Assembly: GCF_001413925.1 (NCBI RefSeq)
Contig: NZ_LBMJ01000001.1
Coordinates: 3,016,001-3,080,000, forward strand
Direction of reading: 5' to 3'
From: Nonlabens sp. YIK11
GTDB lineage: Bacteria > Bacteroidota > Bacteroidia > Flavobacteriales > Flavobacteriaceae
Length of the DNA stretch: 64,000 nucleotides
Positions within the stretch are counted from its first letter, which is position 1. Every line of letters begins with the position of its first letter. Both the position numbers and the translations under genes were made by a program. Shown piece after piece: positions 59,753 through 64,000 of this stretch. The notes beneath the pieces were generated by a model that worked only from the letters and a program-made list of their open reading frames with translations, ran no database searches and had not been told where the DNA came from.

Positions 59753-60730
59753 ATGACACCGTTATTTAAGAAAGAGGATATCAGCTATCATCCAAATCGA
59801 AACGATTACAATATTGAAGTATCCGACAACTATTGGTTACTCAAAAAAACGAATACTCGGTCCTTTCAATATACCACAGGGGAATTAATAGATAAATACA
59901 AACTTTCAAGACATCAATTGCTGGCTATTGTGATGGAGACATCTTACGTCAACAGAAATATCAATTGTCAAGTTTGTAATCAAGTGTCATTTTATAAGGC
60001 TCACACAAGAGCTGAAGCGAGAAACAATAGAATTGGTTCAGACAGGATATGGGATAGAAACATTTGTCAAAACTGTCGAGATTCAGTAGTGCAATTAGAG
60101 ACAAAACATGCCTCCCGTGTTCTTCAGAATCATATAAACCGTATTCACGTAAATATTGATCCAGTAGAACTTGGCTTGCAATTTTCTTATGAGTGTATTC
60201 TACTAAATATTTATGCTGGTAATTCCATCACCTCCAATCTACCAAACACAAAAGGTCTGCTGGGTTTAGATAACGCATTTGAACAGATGATTGAACATTT
60301 GAATGGTTTAGGATTAATCGAAGTAGAAAAAACTAGTTATGGCAGAATAACAAATCTTACAATTAAAGATCAAGGAGAACCTCCAATTAAATATTATTGT
60401 GAGGAATCAAAAGAGTACCCTAAAGCTTTCAAATGCCTCAATGCTCCTAGTGAAAAAACGTTAGCTCGTTTTAAACATATTTCTAGTTTGAAAACGGTAG
60501 AAAAAACATCTAAAATTAGTAGAAAAGAGCCACAAATGTCATCCGAAATTTTAGAATATATTTTGAAAAGCGACACCAACTCTGGGTCTAAAAAAGTGAA
60601 ATACATGAACGTCGTAAGCTTCCCAGAAGAGGTAGTTATTAATCCAAAAGGAAGTTATGTAATTACTGGTAATCATGAAAAAAACGAGTTACATATCAGG
60701 ATGATTCCGCTTTCGGATTACGTTAAATAA
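59753..60730 (+). CDS. Hypothetical protein with a Cys4 zinc-ribbon
   Basis: This is a 325-residue soluble protein. Cysteines CQVC (about residue 75) and CQNC (about 110) flank a basic stretch (KAHTRAEARNNRIGS), giving a Cys4 zinc-ribbon. The rest has a helical region (LQFSYECILLNIYAGNSI) and a predicted winged-type region (ALEQMIEHLNGLGLIEVEKTSYGRITNLTIKDQ), then a basic, Ser-rich part. It is the only recognised plus-strand gene in the island. The reading of a winged helix and zinc ribbon suggests nucleic-acid binding, perhaps a regulator or a defence component; no family is recognised. It lies downstream of a candidate structured RNA. Confidence 0.55.
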   Translation: MTPLFKKEDISYHPNRNDYNIEVSDNYWLLKKTNTRSFQYTTGELIDKYKLSRHQLLAIVMETSYVNRNINCQVCNQVSFYKAHTRAEARNNRIGSDRIWDRNICQNCRDSVVQLETKHASRVLQNHINRIHVNIDPVELGLQFSYECILLNIYAGNSITSNLPNTKGLLGLDNAFEQMIEHLNGLGLIEVEKTSYGRITNLTIKDQGEPPIKYYCEESKEYPKAFKCLNAPSEKTLARFKHISSLKTVEKTSKISRKEPQMSSEILEYILKSDTNSGSKKVKYMNVVSFPEEVVINPKGSYVITGNHEKNELHIRMIPLSDYVK

Positions 60731-60797
60731 CAGCTTAGTCTCATTGATACTCATTGATTATCTAGACTTCTATCAAATTTTGAGGATAACCTCAAAA

Positions 60798-60862
60798 CAA
60801 GTAGATTTTTGCAACCACCGGGAGAAAAAATTTGGTGCGTGTGGCCACATGCACACTACTTG
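60798..60862. repeat. Nested inverted repeats after the zinc-ribbon gene
   Basis: An inner 10-bp arm pair, GTGCGTGTGG and CCACATGCAC (60835-60854, one mismatch), lies inside an outer pair, CAAGTAG (60798-60804) and CTACTTG (60856-60862). The minus strand of the inner right arm contains TAGTGTG, a word that occurs at nicking sites of MOBV plasmids, but that resemblance is weak evidence. Confidence 0.5.
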
Positions 60863-61059
60863 CATACTCACACTCTATAACCAATAAACCACCACCCCTA
60901 AAATCAAGTAACCCAGCTAAACCATCTAAAAGCCGACTTTAATCTCAAAAAAACAACTGAAGCACTAGTAATAAGGAATATCGTGATTATGGCTAGAATT
61001 AAAAACAATAGATATAGGTCGATGTTTCTGGTTGTTTGAAAGCACTTTTACACGCAGTA

Positions 61060-61252
61060 CTATTATAGTTTTATAATCTTATAATCTTATAAGTTTATAA
61101 GTTTATATTCTTATAAGATTATTTATATATAAATTTATATATAAATAGATTTATTAGTTTCTATGTTTATTTATAAATAAATAGATGAATTTATTTCTTT
61201 ATATATATGTTTATAAATAGATATACTTATTTATTGATAAATAAGTATACAT
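61060..61252. repeat. Extremely AT-rich patch with inverted repeats
   Basis: About 190 bases are almost pure A/T with repeated TTATAATC and TTATAAGT words. A perfect 12-bp inverted repeat, TATACTTATTTA-TTGA-TAAATAAGTATA, lies at 61222-61249. A further palindrome, TTTATTTATAAATAAA, is near 61165. No gene crosses it. It could be an unwinding or bend element. Confidence 0.6.
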
Positions 61253-61776
61253 TGAAGAGTATATGAGTGTTTATTTAAACCACAATGAATACATTAATAG
61301 ATATTAGGAACTAGTTCACAATTTTGTTCATACGCTATAATATTGATAAACGAAATGTAAAAAACCTACTACAACATCTCTATTGTTATTCTCTTTGATT
61401 TTAGAATTCTATCCTGTTAAGATTTAAATCTTAAAAAAGACTGTGGCTAATCTTATAGCTAATCAAGCCAAGGTATAGCCATAAGCGAGTGTGTGTGTGT
61501 GTAGAATTGTCAGAATCTAAATATAGATCAGCATCATAGTGGTTTCATGCGAATAATGGTTTTCTACGAATCAAATAAGTTATGAATACAAAGGGCACGA
61601 AGGCAAGGTGTAAGCCGCTTTAAGTAAATGATTTAAAAATCCCGTGAAGTGTTTATTTAATTCCTATTTAGGCTAATCTAGCCAACAACGGATTCCTAGC
61701 ATCTTTTTAAAAAGTTCAAAAAAGCTGCCGCATGTTTAAAAAGGGTTGAAGAACTATAACTAAAAATGTAAAGTGC
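61253..61776. other. Intergenic stretch before the relaxase-associated gene
   Basis: No coding frame I trust; a (GT)7-like run lies at about 61489-61502. The remainder is AT-rich and unremarkable. Confidence 0.45.
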
Positions 61777-62265
61777 CTAAAACAAATTCCAAATCAACAA
61801 TATGAATTCATACATATCGTCACCTATGAGTATTACAGAGGTCATAACTACGTAAAGAACTAAGGGAAGAATACCTTTCTTAATTTGATTATCAATACTT
61901 TTTTGAATACTATTTAATTTTTTAATGTGAATTGATTGACGCTTTGTAACCTTCTGAATTTTATCATTTAGGTGATTTATACTTGTATTAACCTTACTGG
62001 CGTAAGCGTCGTGCTCAGATTTGCTAAGTAATTTATCTACCACACTTTGATTCTTAATAATGGTATTAAGGAAATCTTGCATTTCTCCTAGCCTCTGTTC
62101 TAGATGGACTAATCTTTTATCAACAGATTTTGCAGAAAGCATTTGCATTTCTTGCATCTCATTGAATTTTGATTCAAGATTATTCTTGGATATCAATTCT
62201 GCGACCTCGGTCAACTGATCTAAGATTACTTCTTGATTTAATTCTATATTGGACTGCTTTGACAT
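61777..62265 (-). CDS. Coiled-coil protein with a C-terminal membrane helix
   Basis: This is a 162-residue protein. The first ~110 residues are a long heptad pattern (ELISKNNLESKFNEMQEM, LVHLEQRLGEMQDFLNTIIKN, HLNDKIQKVTKRQ). One membrane segment follows, GILPLVLYVVMTSVILIGDD. The ATG lies 3 bases downstream of the relaxase stop on the minus strand, so the pair is one operon. Small coiled-coil membrane proteins of this kind are common behind relaxase genes in Bacteroidota mobilisable elements and may couple the relaxosome to the membrane. The inference is from context; no family is recognised. Confidence 0.6.
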   Translation of the reverse strand: MSKQSNIELNQEVILDQLTEVAELISKNNLESKFNEMQEMQMLSAKSVDKRLVHLEQRLGEMQDFLNTIIKNQSVVDKLLSKSEHDAYASKVNTSINHLNDKIQKVTKRQSIHIKKLNSIQKSIDNQIKKGILPLVLYVVMTSVILIGDDMYEFILLIWNLF

Positions 62266-62268
62266 AAT

Positions 62269-64000
62269 TTATCGCTTATAACCTCTCCTTTTCTTCTTTT
62301 TCTTTTTTGGATTGTGACAGTGATCAGGGTCTCCCGGATCTTCAATGTCATCACTGGCAACAAATTTTGATGTAGAATAGTTGTGGAAAGAACGCCCCAT
62401 TTCATCATTTGGCGTCTCTTCTATGCTAAACGTAGGTGTATTTTCTGACGCATTTGTAAATTCTGGATTGGGTTCGTCTACTGATACATCAGCTGATAAG
62501 TTTTTAGAGTTATTATCAACACCATTCATCATTAAAGAATAAAACTCTTCATTGTGTTGAATATTTTCAACAGTCACTGTGTAACCCTTAAAGGAAAAGG
62601 AAGCATTGACATCATTAAAAAACTTTCCTTTATCAAAACCTACGATAACGCCATGCTTCGCAAATTCATCGACATATTCCTTTAGTCCCGTGATATCGGG
62701 ATTAGAAATTATTTGATAATGTAATTTATTGATGTACTCCTTTGGTGATAATTTTTTTTGTTGCTCATTCTTACCTGTACTCTGGTGCTGATTAGCAGAA
62801 ATATTTTCCAAATTATTTCTTGAAGGTGCCGCATCCAATTTTGATTTATATCCGTCACTCACTTCTGATTCTTTCAGATAGTTGTTATGATTGGCTGAGT
62901 CATAAATCTTGGTAGGAGCACTAATATGCTTTACAGTTTCTTCCTTTAAGCCCAGATCTATTGAGTTGAACAATGCATTTAGTGATGCTAGTCTGTTAAT
63001 CCTCGACGCCTCAACAACTTTGTTAATCCTATCGATAGTTGCCATTGGATAGATGAGCTCAAGGAGTTTGAAAAGGTCAACTTTTTCATTCACCTTTTCT
63101 GAAGTCATTCTTAAATAAGGCTGAACCATAGAAGTATTAGCCATCTGCCCACTAAATCCATAAGGGTTTATTTTCACATTCTGACTTCTTAAGAGCAAGG
63201 CCAGTTGAGGCAAACTCCTTATATCATTAACTTCTAAAAAATTATTGATATAGCTTTTCTCCCGGTTAATAAACGCGTTTTGCGTATCCATAACTGGCAG
63301 CGATTTATCAAGTGTAGAAGATTGTTCTTGGCGATTCTTTATCCTCATATCTTCATCCTCTTGTTCGTTAATCACTGTTTGACCTAGGATCTGTTCAAGT
63401 GCTCTATCAATTTCCTTGATTAATTGTTGTTGACTCCCTTCAGATGTTGAACTCTCAAGAATTGCCGAAAGCTCCTCATTAAATTGCTTTGAACTAAGTT
63501 GTGGATAAATCTTTCTGATCGTCTTATTGAAACTCATTTCCCTATGCACTTCGCTGGCCTTGAAGCTATATTTTTTAGTATTGAATCTTAAACCATTTAC
63601 TTTACCGTTCTTCCCCATTACTATTTTAACGTCCACTTCTTTATGTCGGAAATAATCGATGTATTTCTCCAGAGTAGAGCTATTGGGATTTTCAATTATA
63701 GCGCGGTGATTCTGGTGAATTACTTTCCTTATAGATATGCTTTCCTGTTTCTTATTTTTAGATACTTGCTTAGCGCTGATCCAGCCAGGTTGGATCTGTT
63801 GAAGTGCTCTATCAATTTCCTTGATTAACTGTATTTGACTCCTTTCATCTGTTGAATTCTTAAAAATTGTCAGAAGCTCTTCATTTACTTGTTTTAAACT
63901 AAGCTGCGGATAAATCTTCCTGATCGTTTTATTAAAACCCATCTCCCTGTGCACTTCGCTGGCCCTGAAGCTATATTTTTGAGTATTGAATCTTAAACCA
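62269..64000 (-). CDS. Relaxase-like mobilisation protein with tandem repeats, 5' end outside the window
   Basis: The frame is open to the window edge: upstream of the internal methionine at 63942 the sequence continues as GLRFNTQKYSFRASEVHREM, so the start lies beyond 64000. At least 577 residues are visible. Two nearly identical units of about 140 residues occur in tandem, each with KIYPQLSxKQxNEEL, QLIKEIDRALxQI and GLRFNTKKYSFKASEVHRE; a third divergent copy is near the C terminus (YINKLHYQIISNPDITGLKEYVDEF). The pattern VxVKIVMGKNGKVNGLRFxxxxYSFKASEV is typical of C-terminal parts of relaxase/mobilisation proteins. A basic tail (KKKKKKRRGYKR) ends the protein. The nuclease domain with the catalytic Tyr is off the window. 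Confidence 0.62.
   Translation of the reverse strand, partial: GLRFNTQKYSFRASEVHREMGFNKTIRKIYPQLSLKQVNEELLTIFKNSTDERSQIQLIKEIDRALQQIQPGWISAKQVSKNKKQESISIRKVIHQNHRAIIENPNSSTLEKYIDYFRHKEVDVKIVMGKNGKVNGLRFNTKKYSFKASEVHREMSFNKTIRKIYPQLSSKQFNEELSAILESSTSEGSQQQLIKEIDRALEQILGQTVINEQEDEDMRIKNRQEQSSTLDKSLPVMDTQNAFINREKSYINNFLEVNDIRSLPQLALLLRSQNVKINPYGFSGQMANTSMVQPYLRMTSEKVNEKVDLFKLLELIYPMATIDRINKVVEASRINRLASLNALFNSIDLGLKEETVKHISAPTKIYDSANHNNYLKESEVSDGYKSKLDAAPSRNNLENISANQHQSTGKNEQQKKLSPKEYINKLHYQIISNPDITGLKEYVDEFAKHGVIVGFDKGKFFNDVNASFSFKGYTVTVENIQHNEEFYSLMMNGVDNNSKNLSADVSVDEPNPEFTNASENTPTFSIEETPNDEMGRSFHNYSTSKFVASDDIEDPGDPDHCHNPKKKKKKRRGYKR

Noticed and set aside
60852..60858. TAGTGTG as a relaxase nick site
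   Set aside because: Seven bases are not enough; the relaxase class cannot be judged because its catalytic domain is outside the window, and the site lies on the 3' side of the operon, whereas transfer origins are usually upstream of the relaxase.
61489..61502. GT dinucleotide run
   Set aside because: Only about seven units and no gene or promoter element nearby; reported as part of the gap.

Overview
The window looks like chromosome of a marine Flavobacteriaceae bacterium (Bacteroidota). Pointers are moderate-to-low GC, a TTG-N20-TAnnTTTG promoter before ffh, SusC/SusD genes, type IX secretion C-terminal sorting domains, a proteorhodopsin with the DTE motif and Met at the tuning position, and a tmRNA tag GENNYALAA. 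The 16-bp palindrome CGCTTTCGCGAAAGCG occurs about twelve times. My impression is a Nonlabens- or Dokdonia-like genus, but the sequence alone does not prove it.

Layout. 1-1.5 kb: two small genes separated by a cassette-like repeat; the second gene is frameshifted. 1.8-13.7 kb: core and housekeeping genes: FKBP/SlyD isomerase, PH-domain protein, proteorhodopsin, ffh, a four-helix-bundle S23 protein, folD, lipoproteins, a metalloprotease, a cysteine-cluster protein, two thioredoxin-like proteins, a persulfide-dioxygenase-like MBL/rhodanese pair and kdsA. 14-23.6 kb: a hybrid histidine kinase, secreted adhesin-like proteins, a membrane-protein/regulator/DUF4153 cluster with two matching palindromic operators, DUF1361 and DUF2809 membrane proteins, and a lysine/alanine-dehydrogenase-like enzyme. 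23.8-24.2 kb: ssrA (tmRNA).

25-46.6 kb is one polysaccharide utilisation locus on the plus strand: a propeller/LuxR-type regulator, SusC, SusD, a GH144/glucoamylase-like enzyme, a GH3 beta-glucosidase, three multi-module surface proteins, a small membrane peptide, a second diverged GH144-like enzyme and a sugar:H+ symporter. Four consecutive genes carry ten copies of one ~150-residue putative glycan-binding module (2, 3, 4 and 1 copies). The enzymes suggest a beta-glucan substrate, perhaps beta-1,2-glucan, cut outside the cell, trimmed to glucose and imported.

46.9-64 kb is an accessory island. It starts at a tyrosine-recombinase remnant in a repeat-rich patch and ends in a relaxase with tandem internal repeats that runs off the window. 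All recognised genes are on the minus strand except one unknown zinc-ribbon protein. In transcription order they are: coiled-coil membrane protein and relaxase (right end), hsdR, an extra PD-(D/E)XK-like protein, hsdM, hsdS, a RelA/SpoT-domain protein, a three-gene toxin/antitoxin/SecB-like-chaperone module, DUF427, umuD and umuC. The RelA/SpoT gene lies between the real 3' end of hsdS and a second, detached copy of that 3' end. This suggests the gene was inserted into or captured by the restriction locus, and together with the TAC-like module it is the best candidate here for an undescribed defence arrangement.
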